From Phorcus lineatus (Eukaryota; Mollusca; Gastropoda; Trochida; Trochidae), in the NCBI GenBank assembly GCA_921293015.1, contig OV121086.1:27204254-27268253 (forward strand): a stretch of 64,000 bases of DNA, read 5' to 3'. The translations under genes were made by a program, and so were the position numbers. The first letter of the stretch is position 1. Every line of letters starts with the position of its first letter. The notes below the pieces were generated by a model. The model saw nothing but the letters and a program-made list of their open reading frames with translations, ran no database searches and was not told the DNA's origin. Of the stretch, positions 1-12,720 are shown in pieces.

Positions 1-157
1 GACGCCATCACTGCCAAATCCATTCTGTGTCCAAACTGCTGTCAGATGACGAAAGTTCCTCGACCTCAAGAACCAGTGGATCAGTGGTGTGAGCAGTTCA
101 AGCCAAGTTTCCTCATACAAGGTCTTCTGGATTCGTTTGTGTCCCAGGAAAGTGGAG
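1..157 (+). CDS. TRIM-like E3 ubiquitin ligase copy A, first coding exon (partial)
   Basis: This is the distal end of a RING exon, open from base 1 in frame 1. It encodes the last RING cysteine pair (CPNC) and the linker ending QESG before a GT donor at 158. Comparison with copy B shows that 46 codons, including the first RING ligands, lie left of the window. The exon ends in phase 1 and joins the acceptor at 3637, giving a Glu codon across the junction. RING domains recruit E2 enzymes for ubiquitin transfer. The coding match with copy B is nearly unbroken (one visible change after the last ligand, Cys for Arg), so it looks functional, although its start cannot be seen. The open frame runs past the donor to 252, but that part reads as intron. 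Confidence 0.85.
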
Positions 158-731
158 GTAATTTTATCCTCATACACACCAACAAATATCCTACATCCCT
201 TACAGACTATCTGTCTCCTCCTTTAACTTCTTGTTATCATTTAACATCTTGAAGGACATTCTACCATGATTTTTAACATCCATTACTATAACTGCATTGC
301 CTTTATCTGCTTCGTTCAGTTTGATTATAGACGTGTTATTTAATTGGTTGATATATGGAATGTAAGTGCAGTCGTGGTGGGGATTATCTTTTTGGAGTTA
401 GTTATTGTGAGGAATAAAGATGAGATGTGAGCTAATTTGTGTGAATGGCAATAGCAATGATTAGGTGATAACAAGAATTGCTTATCATGTCATTGGTACG
501 TTGGTGGGTTCATGATAATGAGTGGAGGGGTTTGGGTGGTAGCTGTGGGTGTTTGGAAGGAGTCTAGTTTCTGTATGAAATATGTACAATTTGTATTTAT
601 ATATTATTTTTAGAATTGCCTTAAGTATACATAGGAGTTAATGTCTTTCATTACCAGTTGAGTGGCCAATATAGATATGAAAAAAATGTAATGAATATAT
701 ATTTCAATATTGTATTTATTGGATATTGTAT

Positions 732-733
<2 letters not shown>

Positions 734-802
<69 letters not shown>
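734..802. repeat. (CT)n microsatellite
   Basis: About 69 bases of uninterrupted CT dinucleotides in the copy A intron. Open frames across it on both strands (poly Ser-Leu and poly Arg-Glu) are artefacts. Copy B lacks this tract. Confidence 0.97.
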
Positions 803-805
<3 letters not shown>

Positions 806-834
806 CTCAGAATATGTTCAAGAGTGATGCAAAC

Positions 835-1070
835 GTCACAGTAAAAGTTTAAAGTAATGTTTAAGGGAGGCAAGATTTCATACAAACAATACTAGTAGTT
901 CTAAAGAGTGGTTTTCAAATTTATTGGTACTTCTAACAGGTAAGTGCAAAACATGTCCGTGTAACTTTGCAAATTACAGTGAAAATCTATGAACAGAACA
1001 GAAAATATAGATTTTATGTGCGCCCTTGCTTTGATTGTGCGGCAAAATAGGTCATTTAGATAATTCTGTG
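835..1070 (+). repeat. Intronic duplicated block, left copy
   Basis: A stretch running from the sequence around CACAGT and AAAGTTTAA to GCGGCAAAATAGGTCATTTA reappears in diverged form at 2911..3130 in the same intron. The intron of copy B carries only one version, near 21540..21740. The duplication is therefore specific to copy A or was lost from copy B. Confidence 0.7.
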
Positions 1071-1263
1071 AAAAGTGTGATCTAATGAATATAGTACGAC
1101 TGGCTATTTTTTTTTACTTCGAGAGCATACATGTAAGTCAGGAATGCAAGAATTATTTGTACATAAATTTATATATCAACATTCCTACCTTTACGATGAA
1201 TCCAATTATTTTATTTTTTCCTAAAAAAAGGATATTTGCCTTTTCTTGTCGGGTATCGAATTA

Positions 1264-2739
1264 TACTATCCAAAAAAAGAAACGCATAACCAGATTTGTT
1301 AAGAGAAATTGTCGTATTTTCAAACGCATATAAATTCAAAGGGAATGAAGTTAAAAGTGTGAATTTTTACATCAGATTTAAGGTGATATCAATTAACAAA
1401 ATTACGTAAAAACATTAGATATGGCTTTCACAATATTTCACAGACGTCCGCTTAAAGTCAGTATCTGTTGTGGCCATTTTGTGCGTTGATGACAGTTCTC
1501 ACCCGCCTCAGCATTGATTGGATTAGACGCTATATGGTTGGTTTTGGAATCGTCTGCCACTTTTGCTGCACAAAGAGTTGTAGAGTTTGTGGCTGTTGTT
1601 GACGCTGACGAAGACGTCTATCAAATTCATCCCAAAGATGCTCAATTGGGTTCAAATCGTGGTAACGAGACGGCCATTGGAACTGATTAATGTTGTTTCT
1701 GGCGAGGAAATCCCTAGTGACTCGTCCAGTATCTAGCCTGGCGTTGTCCTCCTGGAACAGTTCACGTTAGACGTCAGTAACGGGCAGGAGGTGTGGCTGC
1801 AGGATGTTGTCTCTGTAGCGTACGGGCGTCAAATTTCCCTGAACGTGGATTATATTGATGCCACCACTGTAGGACATCGCCGCTCACATCATAACGCTGC
1901 TTCCACCAAATCTGTCCACCTCAAGAACACAGAAAGGGGCAAAACATTCATTTCGACGTCAGTAAACACGGTTTCTACCATCTCCCCTCCGCAATGGGAA
2001 CCTGGATTCATCACCGAACCAAACTCGGCGCTAGTTTCGAAGATTCCAAACACCCACTATGTTACACCAACGAAGTCGATTGACACGGTGTTGACGACGT
2101 AGAGCGTTGCCAACGTAGGGTCACCTGGCTATCAATCCATGCTCCCTCAACCTGTTCCGTAAAGTCTGGCTTGAAATTCTTCTCAGTCCTGGTTTGTTGC
2201 CTGCAGTACTCTCGGCAGTAGTTGTGCGATAACGCAAATGGATGCCCCGGATGTAGCAATCTTGAGCTGGTGTTGGTCAGGAAAAACCTGGCGAAAAGTC
2301 TTGAAATGGTGCTCTTGCTAAGAATGAGACGTCTTGCCACCGAATATTGGGACTCTCCAGCTTGAAGTCTTGCGATGGTGATGTTTCTTGTTGCAGCGTC
2401 AAGACGTGGCACTATGGATTGTTTTATAATCAATCTCCAAACAAGTGGCAAATCCGGATGGGTATCCCTTTTTATAGCCACAAACTGCTTGCATTTTCCA
2501 CAAAAGTTTCACGTGCGTAATTGCACGTGTTGCGTTGAGGCGAAACGTTTTTTATTTATCCTTAAAATGTTCACCAAAGTCAACATTTCCATGCAAGATC
2601 CATTTTTGGAAAGGAAAACGAAAGCAACTTGTCAGTATCATCAATATCATTAGATTTTTGGACACTACAAATAATACAAATAAAAATATTTCGATTTCAG
2701 TTATGAAAAATCACCTATGCCTAACTTTTTGGGATAGTA
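1264..2739 (-). mobile_element. Tc1/mariner-type DNA transposon, inactive
   Basis: The ends are imperfect inverted repeats: TACTATCCAAAAAAAG on the left and, read inward on the other strand, TACTATCCCAAAAAGTTAG on the right. TA dinucleotides flank both ends (1262-1263 and 2740-2741), as expected for the TA target duplication of this superfamily. The length of about 1.48 kb fits Tc1 elements. The interior carries a degenerate transposase on the minus strand. It sits in the intron of TRIM copy A and is absent from copy B, so it probably inserted after the gene duplication, or copy B lost it. Confidence 0.88.
1438..2481 (-). pseudogene. Tc1-like DD34E transposase remnant
   Basis: Reading the minus strand from 2481 gives an N-terminal helix-turn-helix (RNITIARLQAGESQYSVARR), then, after frame breaks, a catalytic core. 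FGDESRF holds the first Asp, QEDNAR the second, and DLNPIEHLWDE the Glu, with 34 residues between the second Asp and the Glu (DD34E). The reading ends at a TGA at 1438-1440. At least one stop replaces a Trp in the core and the frame shifts several times, so no active enzyme can be made. Transposases of this family cut and paste at TA dinucleotides. The + strand open frame at 1791..2102 is only its antisense shadow. Confidence 0.88.
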
Positions 2740-2910
2740 TAAATCGATAGAAAAATACTTCAATAGTGAGAAGGAAAGACAAATCTGAAAACAATTGATA
2801 TTGTATAGTCACCTCAAAACCCACTCAATCTAGATATGTTCAAAAGTATCATACACAACAGGATATCCTCATGTTTGATGAAAAAATGTGCAAAGAAATT
2901 AATGATGAAA

Positions 2911-3130
2911 ACGCCACAGTCAAAGTTTAAGTTATGTTTAGTAAAGACAAGATCTGACACAAACAGTACTTCTAAAGAGTAGTTTCGAAATGTAACAGTG
3001 GTTCTAACAGTGGTAATTGTGGAAAATGTGCGTATATATTTGTAAATTTCAGTATAGATTCATTAAAAGAAACGAGAGATTTTATTTGCGAATTATCATC
3101 GTGCCGCAAGGCAGGTCATTTATGTAAGGG
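2911..3130 (+). repeat. Intronic duplicated block, right copy
   Basis: Diverged second copy of the block at 835..1070. Shared landmarks are TTCTAAAGAGTNGTTT and GCGGCAAxxNAGGTCATTTA. The Tc1-like element lies between the two copies, with unrelated sequence on each side of it. Confidence 0.65.
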
Positions 3131-3636
3131 TGACAAGGGTGTTCAGATGAAAATATGAGACGAACTAATAAGACACAGAAGTTCGAATTCTTAACACGTG
3201 TAGAGCCGTTCTCCGATTATCAATGAAAACAATAAACATAATAATTTTGGCATTTAAGAGAATAAGATGCAAATGGGAGGCGATTTTTACTTATAAAATG
3301 AGTTTTGCTTTCACTTAAGCCACATAAAAAATCATGAAACATATGCTTTGTCATTTCAACGGTGTACTTATATTTCAAATAAAAAAATATTACTAGTAAG
3401 TTGATTAGTACTGTCACTGTTTTAAAGTCTTGTTAAAAAGTCCACAGCAAGTGTGGTAGGAAGATTTATGAATACCATCCTCAAACTAAAAGGTTTTATT
3501 AAGAAATAAAATGTATTATCTAAGTCATCAAATTTTATTGATTTAAAGATACGAGTCCATATGACTCTTTTCTAACATCGTAAATATTATTAATCACTAT
3601 ATTAAGTCAAACAAGAGTGATTTTTCCCTCTTTCAG

Positions 3637-5282
3637 AGTCCATCCGAAACTTTTGCGTTACATGTCAACAAATCGGGAAGACAACATATGCCAAATCAGT
3701 ATGTGAAGATTGCAATATCATGTTCTGTGAAGTTTGTGCTAAAATGCACAATGGCATTCCTCTAACCTCAGATCATGTGATTACAACTCCTGGAGCTGGA
3801 TCAACTCAACAACTAAAGAAACGCAAAGTTATGTGCAAGGAGCATAACTGTTTGGTTGAGTTTTGTTGCAGAGATTGTCAAAAAGCTGTTTGCCACAAAT
3901 GCTGTATCGTCTACCACAGAAAATGTAACTCTGTTGTCTCCCTCGACTCAATGATTCCTGAAATGAAACAAGTACTTCAGCAGAACTATGATGATATAGA
4001 GTTGTGTCGACAACAAACAGGAAACACTTTGAAGAGAAAGAGATCAGAAGTGGAGGAAATCACAAAACACAAATATTCTCTGCAGTCAGAGATCAGAAGA
4101 GTCAGTCAGCAGGCCGTGGATCTGATCAGAAGAAAGGAAAAGAAACTCCTGGATGAACTGGATACGCTCACTGAAAAGCAGACTGGAGAACTGAGAGGTC
4201 AGATAAAATCTGGAGAAATTGACCTGCAAACATATCAACAGTACACAGAGTTCATCAAACAAGTCCTGCAATCAAACAGTCCCATGGATCTGTATGATAT
4301 GTACACGCTGTGTCAGTCAGGGGGGATAACTGCAGAAGTACAAAGGCATGATAGGCTAGTAGGCAAAATAAAGAAAGTTGAATTTGAATTACAGTTCGAT
4401 CGGAATGTAATTGACAAGAGTTTACAACTTGGTTATATGAAAATTGTAGAATATTCCAATATCCTGGACACATCTATGCTTCTGTCAACAGTGAGTACTA
4501 AATTGAAAGATGATAAAAAAGAACCAGATCCCTGTGACATTGAAGTCTTGATTATTGGTGGTACAGAAACACTTGTTATCATTGACAGTAACAATGCAAG
4601 TGTCAAGTCTTGCTACAGAAAAAGTGGTAAACCTCACTGCTCTTACATAAAACGTAATGAAGAGCCCATTTCATTAACAAAGATTAGCCAGGACAGAGTA
4701 GCTGTATCGCACCACTCACACAACAGTATTGCAATAATCAAGCTGACTCCTGACCCAGTCCCTATTACCACAATCAAAACAAAGAAAGAGTCCACATGTC
4801 TCACGGCTCTCAGTGACACGACTCTGGCTGCAGGTTGTAGAGATCCTTCCAATATCGACGTCCTGGATCTTTCAGGGAGAGTCCTGAGATCAGTGATCAC
4901 ACCCAGCACTGGTCAGCAGCTGATACAGAGACCATGGTACATGTGTACAACACGTCAGGGTCACATTGTAGTGGCAGATGGCGGGTCAGGTTATGTCTAC
5001 TGTGTAACACAACAGGGGGAGGTTCTCTACACATACAAGGTAACAGGTTCATGTTTGACAGGTGGTGTAGCAACTACAGACACTGGTTCTGTTATCGTGG
5101 CTGATTACTTTGGCAACAGAATCGTCCAGCTGACTGAGAGAGGGGAGTATGTGAAAGATATTCTGAATGAACAAGATGGAATTGTTAGTCCACAGGGTAT
5201 ATGTGTACACGGGAACAAACTGTTTCTTACAGAACAGGACAGAGAACATGTCAAGATATTTCAACTGTCAGTCTGCGATTGA
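3637..5282 (+). CDS. TRIM-like E3 ubiquitin ligase copy A, second exon (B-boxes, coiled coil, beta-propeller)
   Basis: A single large terminal exon entered in phase 1 after CTCTTTCAG and ending in TGA at 5280-5282, with 547 complete codons. The order is B-box 1 (FCVTCQQ to the SDH histidine), B-box 2 (CKEH ... CCRDC ... CHKC ... YHRKC), a long charged coiled coil from about IPEMKQVLQQ to FIKQVLQSN, and a C-terminal region of repeated beta-strand units (VLIIGG, VAVSHHSHNS, VVADGGSG, VIVADYFGN, LFLTEQD) typical of an NHL-like six-bladed propeller. Such proteins are cytoplasmic RING E3 ligases that dimerise through the coiled coil and bind substrate or RNA with the propeller. In copy A the residue after the last B-box 2 Cys is Asn where copy B has His. 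Which residue binds zinc there is uncertain. A downstream Met at 3720 is not the start, because the frame is open back to the splice site. Confidence 0.9.
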
Positions 5283-5642
5283 AAGTGTTGTTGATCGTGA
5301 GATCAAATTCGGACAGACAGTCCAGTCATAGTGAGATGAATATCTTCATGAGTATGCTTCCTTGCTTATGATAACCTTGCAGCGGTAACTGTCAAAGATA
5401 TTTTCAAAATTAAAAAGTCATGATAAGAATCGTTTTTTTAGGTCAGTGGTTACTAAATCGACGACGATCTTAAATATCAAGCCCATTTAACTTAAACCAA
5501 CATCAATTACCTCTCCAGGATATCAAAACTTATATTGGGCATTGTCAACCACCAGCAATTAAAATAAAAGATATATTTGCTGGACTTACCATTTTGATTA
5601 TAAAACATTGTCTAGATATGGAATCATGTAACCAAGAAATGA
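5283..5642 (+). other. 3' flank of TRIM copy A with a polyadenylation signal
   Basis: AATAAA at 5563-5568, about 280 bases after the stop, is the best 3'-end signal. The segment just after the stop, with CAGACAGTCCAGTCATAG at about 5315-5332, is the uninterrupted counterpart of the site where the LTR element sits behind copy B. Confidence 0.5.
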
Positions 5643-6205
5643 ACATACATACTTACATACATGTACATACATACATACATACATACATAAAAATACTTAT
5701 ATAGCGCTAAAACCATAAAGCTGCCCTGAAGCGCTGTAATGAACTTAGGAAAAAGGCAGGGAGTCAATCAATTGCAATATTAAAATAGTGTGTTTGTTTT
5801 AAGTCCGGAAGTTAATCTGTGTCTTAAGGTTTTGAGGAAAGTAATTCCTTAGAGAAGGGCCGGCGACTTGAAATGCGCGATCACCAAATGTTTGAGTTCT
5901 GGATGAAGGTACTTGAAGGAGTTTACTATCGGAAGATCTAAGGCATCGTACGGTTCATAGATCTGAATGGGAGCTTGTAGATATTCAGGAACTTGTTCAT
6001 TTAAACACAAGGAACAAGAGTTTGAACTGTATTCGATATTTAAAGGGAAGCCAATGTATTTTCTACAGTACAGGTGAGATGTGGTCATGTCGCTTGGTTC
6101 CAGACACTAAACGAGGGGCAGAGTTCTGGACTCTCTGCAGGGACTTTATGCAGTGGGATGGTAGACCATAAAGAAGACTATTACAGTATTCCATGCTCGA
6201 TAACA
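5643..6205 (-). mobile_element. Non-LTR retrotransposon 3' fragment (L2/CR1-like) with CATA-repeat tail
   Basis: On the minus strand the segment from about 6205 reads SMEYCNSLLYGLP, LQRVQNSAPRLVSGT and HDHISPVL, then CLNEQVPEYL. These are the standard C-terminal thumb motifs of CR1/L2-type reverse transcriptases. They are followed by a non-coding end, AGCGCTATATAAGTA, and a TATG/CATA microsatellite (5643..5690) that forms the 3' tail. Frames are broken and the element is 5' truncated. The equivalent flank of copy B lacks it, so it arrived after the duplication or was lost there. Confidence 0.82.
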
Positions 6206-6874
6206 CATATGCATGGATTAATGAAAACGCAAAATATAGGAATATAACTTATTTCAAATCATCGATTGCACATATGCTCTAAGGATTATGTTTAAAGTAA
6301 TCATTTTTTTTCTTTTGTTTGACATGTTGATACAAGATATCTGCCACAATGTACAAAAGAAATAGTCACATGCTTGATTGTAAAAATAGTAGTTAGGTAG
6401 TTAGATGATAAAATCATTACGTAAAGAATTTGTGACAGGACGAAAACATGTTGAGTAATTACCTTAATTACATTTAAAAAAATAAGTGAATATGTAAATG
6501 TCATTCAAAATTTGAAAGCCATTTTGAACAATAACCTTTGTCTCATGAGTCGTCTAGATCATCCGCCAGTAGGAAATAGTTAAATATATAGTCCTATAAG
6601 CACCATTAAGCCTTATATTTTTCAAACAGTCTTTAGTCCCTCGTATCTCTGGTATTCAAAATTGTCAGTAATTATATTTTCAAATCATTGGTGTAATAAA
6701 AAGATGTTTCACATTATGACTTTCACTGTTTTTGACAGACTCGCCAAAAACTACCGATGAAGTTGGAAAACCTAAAAGTACATGTATATATGCTGATCTT
6801 ACAGATTTTGACAGACTTTTTCTTTGAAACCCAAAACAACACATGTAGATTGACCGTGATCCTCTTAATAGGTC
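6206..6874. other. Duplicated 3' flank of TRIM copy A, no gene
   Basis: AT-rich sequence similar to 27550..28215 behind copy B; shared landmarks include AAGGATTATGTTTAA and CATGATACAAGATAT-like blocks. No coding signal was seen. Confidence 0.55.
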
Positions 6875-7012
6875 TTAAAGGTGCAGTAGCACGTTTTACA
6901 TGATATAAAACTGATCTCACAAAAACGAAAATGAACATTTTCCAATTGCAAGACACCGATTTTGTTAATAAAAAGAAGCAGTTTTCAAACGAACGTACCA
7001 TGATTGGTCAAA
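6875..7012 (+). repeat. MITE-like family member, 5' part
   Basis: Starts CTTAAAGGTGCAGTAGCACG and continues with the family interior (GATCTCACAAAAACGAAAAT, then AACGAACGTACC). The 3' half seen in other copies is missing. The same truncated unit occurs behind copy B at 28216..28352, so it was present before the duplication. Confidence 0.65.
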
Positions 7013-8504
7013 GACGTTCCGAACGTTTTTCAGTGCGCATCTTTTCGCGCATCCGTAAAAGTGCCGCTAACAAACTCAAGTTGTGTAAACGTTGTAGAAA
7101 AATAACACTGAGGCTCTATCGATGTCCTTAAATAAATGAAATTTTAAAAATGATGAGTTGTCTATTATTCCATCTATGCCCTTTTGGTAATAGATATTAA
7201 AAATCAAATGCATATGCATTGGTCATAATCGGTAGAGATGTTCTGAAACAAATGTTGGTAATAATTAGATTGCGGCTTTCCAAAATGTACTCCAATTATT
7301 ATTTTGCAACCGAGAAAATGTCACCGATGACATTTATATGTGTTTACATTCGGCATAAAACCGATTATTGATGAAATAATACAAGTTATCCGTTGCAATC
7401 ACTTTGTTGAACATTGTTGAAATGACGTCATTGACACACGAAAATATGTTCGTGGTCTGGTCGGTTCATGAAGTAAATCAAAATGATATGATTATATATT
7501 CATCCTGGAGAATGAAAAAATAAAATTCGAAACTCTTATTTGATATCATCTCAAGAGTATGACTTAATTATGAACGTAAGCACCGAATGCTTCCCGAACC
7601 TTCACGAAACGGGCCGACTTGATTGAGGTCTATTCCTCGTCGTAATAGCTCCGCAAACTTGCGGCGCTTGCACGCGGTGTACTTTTATCGCGCAAGTAAT
7701 AGACCTTTTGAGAGGAAGTTTTGAGGTTAAATCTTTATATTTTGTGACCAACCTTATTATCCCACTATCTGGAACATACATCTATGGCCACTCAAAGTTT
7801 GAAAAACTTAAATCATTTACAAATACATGTAGAAAACATTTGTCATATTGAAAAGATGAGTTTTTTAAATTTATTGTGAATACTAAGACTTTGTTCACAC
7901 GTGATGTGACCAAAGGCAATGAATGTCATTTGACAATTCAAACATTTCATGACAATGACCTTCGAATGTCATGAAATACTTTGAAACGGGATAAACTGTG
8001 TTGTTACATGAATTATCTTTCAAGGTAAATGAAGAGTTACCTCCCCTTATGAGTTTGTTCATAAGTAATTTTAACTTCAGCTTAAAATCTCTCGGAAGAT
8101 AGGTCCGTGACAAATTCAAATTATTTCTTTTCAATATGTTTTATTCTATCTAAATCGCATTTTAATTATTTTTCATTTATTTTTATTACTGAACGCGTCT
8201 TTTGAAGCTATTTTTATAGCCATCATCATCGAAATTGTATCTTTAATATTTGCATATAAGTTACAAAAGACAAAAAAAGAAGTACCAGACATCAATTTTC
8301 TATTACATTATCATCTCATTAATCGGAAAAAAAGTAAACTGAACGCTAAATGTTTTTATTTTTTGTTTTAAAGATTAAATAAGCAAAATTGGACATTTCC
8401 CCATTTTATTAAACAAACCCGTCAAAAATCATCATTTCTCTGAAAAGGAAGGTCCGTGACATGACTTTTTTATTTTTGAATATTGAAGAATACATATTCA
8501 GCTT
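7013..8504. other. Intergenic, no gene seen
   Basis: Only short open frames without splice or codon support. It holds a CRE-like octamer TGACGTCA near 7425, a perfect 11-base inverted repeat (7944..7954 and 7967..7977) and one GAGTTACCTCCCC motif at 8034. Confidence 0.5.
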
Positions 8505-8783
8505 TCACCATGCAAATTTACAGCAATTTTTCATTTATTTTGTTTATTGGTACGAACCTCTCTAAGGTATGGGAATCGATTTCCCGACCTCCATAGATTA
8601 TAAGGTGTCAACACAAAAATAGCCGCCAATGATTTTTCCTTGATACTTGATTATTTCTTCTTCGACTACGGATGATCGGGTTGAGTAATTAGATGTTTGA
8701 TCCTCGGAAGATTCTTGCTTAAAGTTATTGTGGAAATTCTCAAACAAAAATAAATCTGTTCAAAGTTTGCTACTGCCCTTTTG
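8505..8783 (+). repeat. MITE-like family member, 3' part
   Basis: Contains the conserved interior (CACAAAAATAGCCGCCAAT, GACTACGGATGATCGGGTTG, AATTAGATGTTTGATCCTC) and the right end GTTTGCTACTGCCCTTTTGA. The left end is not clear. Confidence 0.6.
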
Positions 8784-10092
<1,309 letters not shown>

Positions 10093-10469
10093 TTCTATAC
10101 CAACATTTACAGATTCTTTCTTCCCTTTTGACATTCATAAATATTCCCTTATCAATTAACAGATAATCACGTAATCAACGGAACCAAGCTAAAGATATCC
10201 AAAATTCTTAATATTAACACATGATAAACCATGTCCGCTTAAATGTTAGTTTTTAAGATATCGGTAATTAATGCATTTTGCAGATGTTGGAAATGTCTTA
10301 AGAAATATTGATGGAAATTTTCTTCATACCAACAATTGAAAACATTCCCAAACAGTGTCATTATAGTAACATCATATTGTAAAAAATTGGCAAAATATTG
10401 GATGGCATTCTTTCAACTTCATACAATATCTTAAATTGACTCTGATTTGAGTAAATGAATTTTCGTAAA

Positions 10470-11480
10470 TGATGGTTTTCACAACATAACTTCTTTAATG
10501 TTAACTGATGACATTTCTAATGTGAGAGACAGCGTTGGAAAACTACAGAAACACATCGACTGTGATAAATATGAAATGAAGATCAATTTAAATAAAACTA
10601 AAATAATTGTATTCAGCAGATGTGGCATTAAGAAAAGTAAAGAAAAATGGCATATAATATCACTGGCAATTGAAACAGTCAGATCATACAAATATCTCGG
10701 AATATGCTTCACACCAAAGCTTTTTAACATCAAGCAGAGAAAGCTATGTATCTTATCCTGATTTTAAAATAATGAATTAACTGAAAACTAAGGATTCTCT
10801 TTTTCTATTTGATAAAATGATTGTTCAAGTACTTAAAATCGCTGCAGTAATTTGAGGTTACGAAGAATCATACTTAACAGAGAATGAGCACTTAAAATTT
10901 TGCAAAAATGTTTTATCTGTTAATCAATTACTAGTAATTTCGTCATTTATGTTGAACTTTGTTGGTCAATTGTATAGAACGCTAAACTTTTGGTTTGAAC
11001 TACTTGTCGTGCCCAGCAACAGGTATCCTAAAGCATGTTATTTCCATGCGGTGTGGTTTTGATGATGTTGCAAGAAAGTCATGGACTTCATCAACCAGAC
11101 ATCTGCTCGTTTCATACGGCTTTGGCATTGCGTGGGATGATCAAGGAGTTTAAGATAAATCTCTGTTATTAAACTTATTCAGACACAACGTTACTCATTG
11201 CTGGAGACAACATTGGTCAGCCACGGCAACTGAATGTAGTAAACTACATCTTTGCTGCAAATACATTAATCATCTGTTGAAATGGAAAAATATGTAATTA
11301 TGATACAATTGCCAGATACAAAACAGCGCTTACATGATTCTGAAATGTTAACCGGGTTTAAAGGAGAATAAAGATTCTGGAAGTTTTGTTTGTCTGCATT
11401 TAATAGACGTGTACTTGACGATGAGATACACTTTCTCATCACTTGCCCACCTCAACCTCATCAAATATCTATTCACTCTG
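10470..11480 (+). pseudogene. Non-LTR reverse transcriptase remnant
   Basis: A readable frame at 10498..10761 encodes LTDDISNVRDSVGKLQKHID, MKINLNKTKIIVF and VRSYKYLGICFTPKL. These match the region just after the polymerase Asp-Asp in non-LTR reverse transcriptases (KTK.VF, then YLG). Broken frames continue with HLKFCKNVLSVN near 10890, HLLVSYGFGIAWDDQGV near 11100 and HFLITCP-like sequence near 11430, all usual for the C-terminal part of such ORF2 proteins. Several stops and shifts make it inactive. The upstream finger and palm, the endonuclease and the 3' end were not found. The clade is uncertain. Confidence 0.75.
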
Positions 11481-11547
11481 ATTTGTGAAGATGAAATGAA
11501 CCGGGCTCCGTTACCCCTCAAATTTCGGCATCATGATTTAAAATCGG

Positions 11548-11850
11548 TGAGGTGAGGTGGTATGGGGTTTAACGCCACTTTGAAGAGTATTTCACTTATA
11601 TCGGGGCTCCTAGTATTATTACAGGGAGAGAGCCCGCAACACCAATGTGGTGAAAGCTGGGAGCATCGGCTGGAACTAGCGAACCATGGGTGGTACTGCA
11701 ATGAAATTCAGTGTAGCATTGCACCCAAACCTTACTGCGTGTAGAACAGTTCTCTACTGCAGACAAAGTTGCCGAGCCCCTGGCGGCATTCGAACCACGG
11801 ACCTCTTGATCCGAAGCCGAACGCGCTAACCACTGCGCTATTCCGCTCCC
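11548..11850 (-). mobile_element. tRNA-derived SINE (family S1), near full length
   Basis: On the minus strand it begins GGGAGCGGAATAGCGCAGTG, with a pol III A box (TAGCGCAGTGG) and B box (GGTTCGAATGC). The S1 body follows, then the 3' end GGCGTTAAACCCC and a CACCTCACC tail. A perfect 12-bp target duplication ATTTAAAATCGG flanks it (11536..11547 and 11851..11862). Not a working tRNA gene. Confidence 0.92.
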
Positions 11851-11862
11851 ATTTAAAATCGG

Positions 11863-12366
11863 GTAACATCAAATATTCTGAAAACGATGTCAAACTTAAT
11901 CTCTTCCTATCTTTAAAATTCTTATATATATAATTTTTCCGAAAATCCCATGCTTGAATAGAAGCATATTTTGCATATACACCTATTTATATTCAGAAGT
12001 AATTTCTATGTTGTAGCCTTTATTTTACCAATTATCTGATTTTTTAATTTCCATTCCTTCTTGATTTTTTTGGGCGTTTTATCCATAGTACCAGTAAGGA
12101 AGACTCCATTACAATATTCTATTAATTAATTGATTTGTATCTGAGCCCATGAACAGAACTTGATATGAGAACAATGTCATCTGAAAACAATACACCATTT
12201 AATTATCGATTTCAGCTTTAATTAATTTGAGAAAAGTCAAGTTGAAGTCAGATCATTTTAAAGAAAATTATTGTTTTGGGAAACTTAAGTGCTTTGGTTG
12301 CATTGATAATAAATGATATCTGATGATTTTTGCGTCAGTTATCCATCATTTCTATCATTTCCCTCA
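11863..12366. other. Intergenic, no gene seen
   Basis: AT-rich sequence between a SINE and a MITE-like copy; nothing recognisable. Confidence 0.4.
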
Positions 12367-12720
12367 TTTAAGGGGGAAGTAGCATTTATACGTTTACATA
12401 AATAAATTGATCTCACGAAAGGTAAATATTGCGAATTGCATATCAATGTTTTTTGATAAAAAAGAACAGTTTTGAAACAAGCATATTATCACTTAGGCTT
12501 TGCGAATCGATTTTCACACAACAAACGATTAAAAGATGTTTACACAAAAATGGCCGTCTGTGGTTTGGCTTGGTACTAAATAATTTCCCATGAGGACATC
12601 GGAAAATCGGGTTGAGTAATAAAGATGTTTTGACCCTCTGAGTGTATTTGGCATAAACCTATATTCATTCATGAAAATGTGAAGAAATATATGTTTAAAA
12701 AATCGTGCTACAGCTCATTA
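12367..12720 (+). repeat. MITE-like family member, nearly complete
   Basis: Left end TTTAAGGGGGAAGTAGCATT, right end AAAAAATCGTGCTACAGCTC, which are roughly inverted repeats. The interior holds GATCTCACGAAAGG, ACACAAAAATGGCCG, ATCGGGTTGAGTAAT and TTTTGACCCTCTGAG, all shared with the other copies in this window. About 350 bp, no coding capacity. Confidence 0.7.

Larger units (their letters stand above)
158..3636 (+). other. Intron of TRIM copy A
   Basis: GT donor at 158 and AG acceptor at 3635-3636 preceded by a pyrimidine run. Its ends and several internal blocks (around 420-600 and 2780-3130) match the intron of copy B. Contents are a CT microsatellite, a duplicated intronic block and a Tc1-like transposon, each listed separately. 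No coding exon was seen inside. Confidence 0.75.

Noticed and set aside
610-885. Open frames with long Arg-Glu or Ser-Leu runs
   Set aside because: They are translations of the CT microsatellite at 734..802 on either strand.
1791-2102. 103-residue + strand open frame
   Set aside because: It is antisense to the Tc1-like transposase core, which is clearly encoded on the minus strand.
3720-5282. ATG at 3720 as the start of a RING-less TRIM protein
   Set aside because: The frame is open to the splice acceptor at 3637 and includes the first B-box 1 cysteines, and copy B shows the same two-exon structure.
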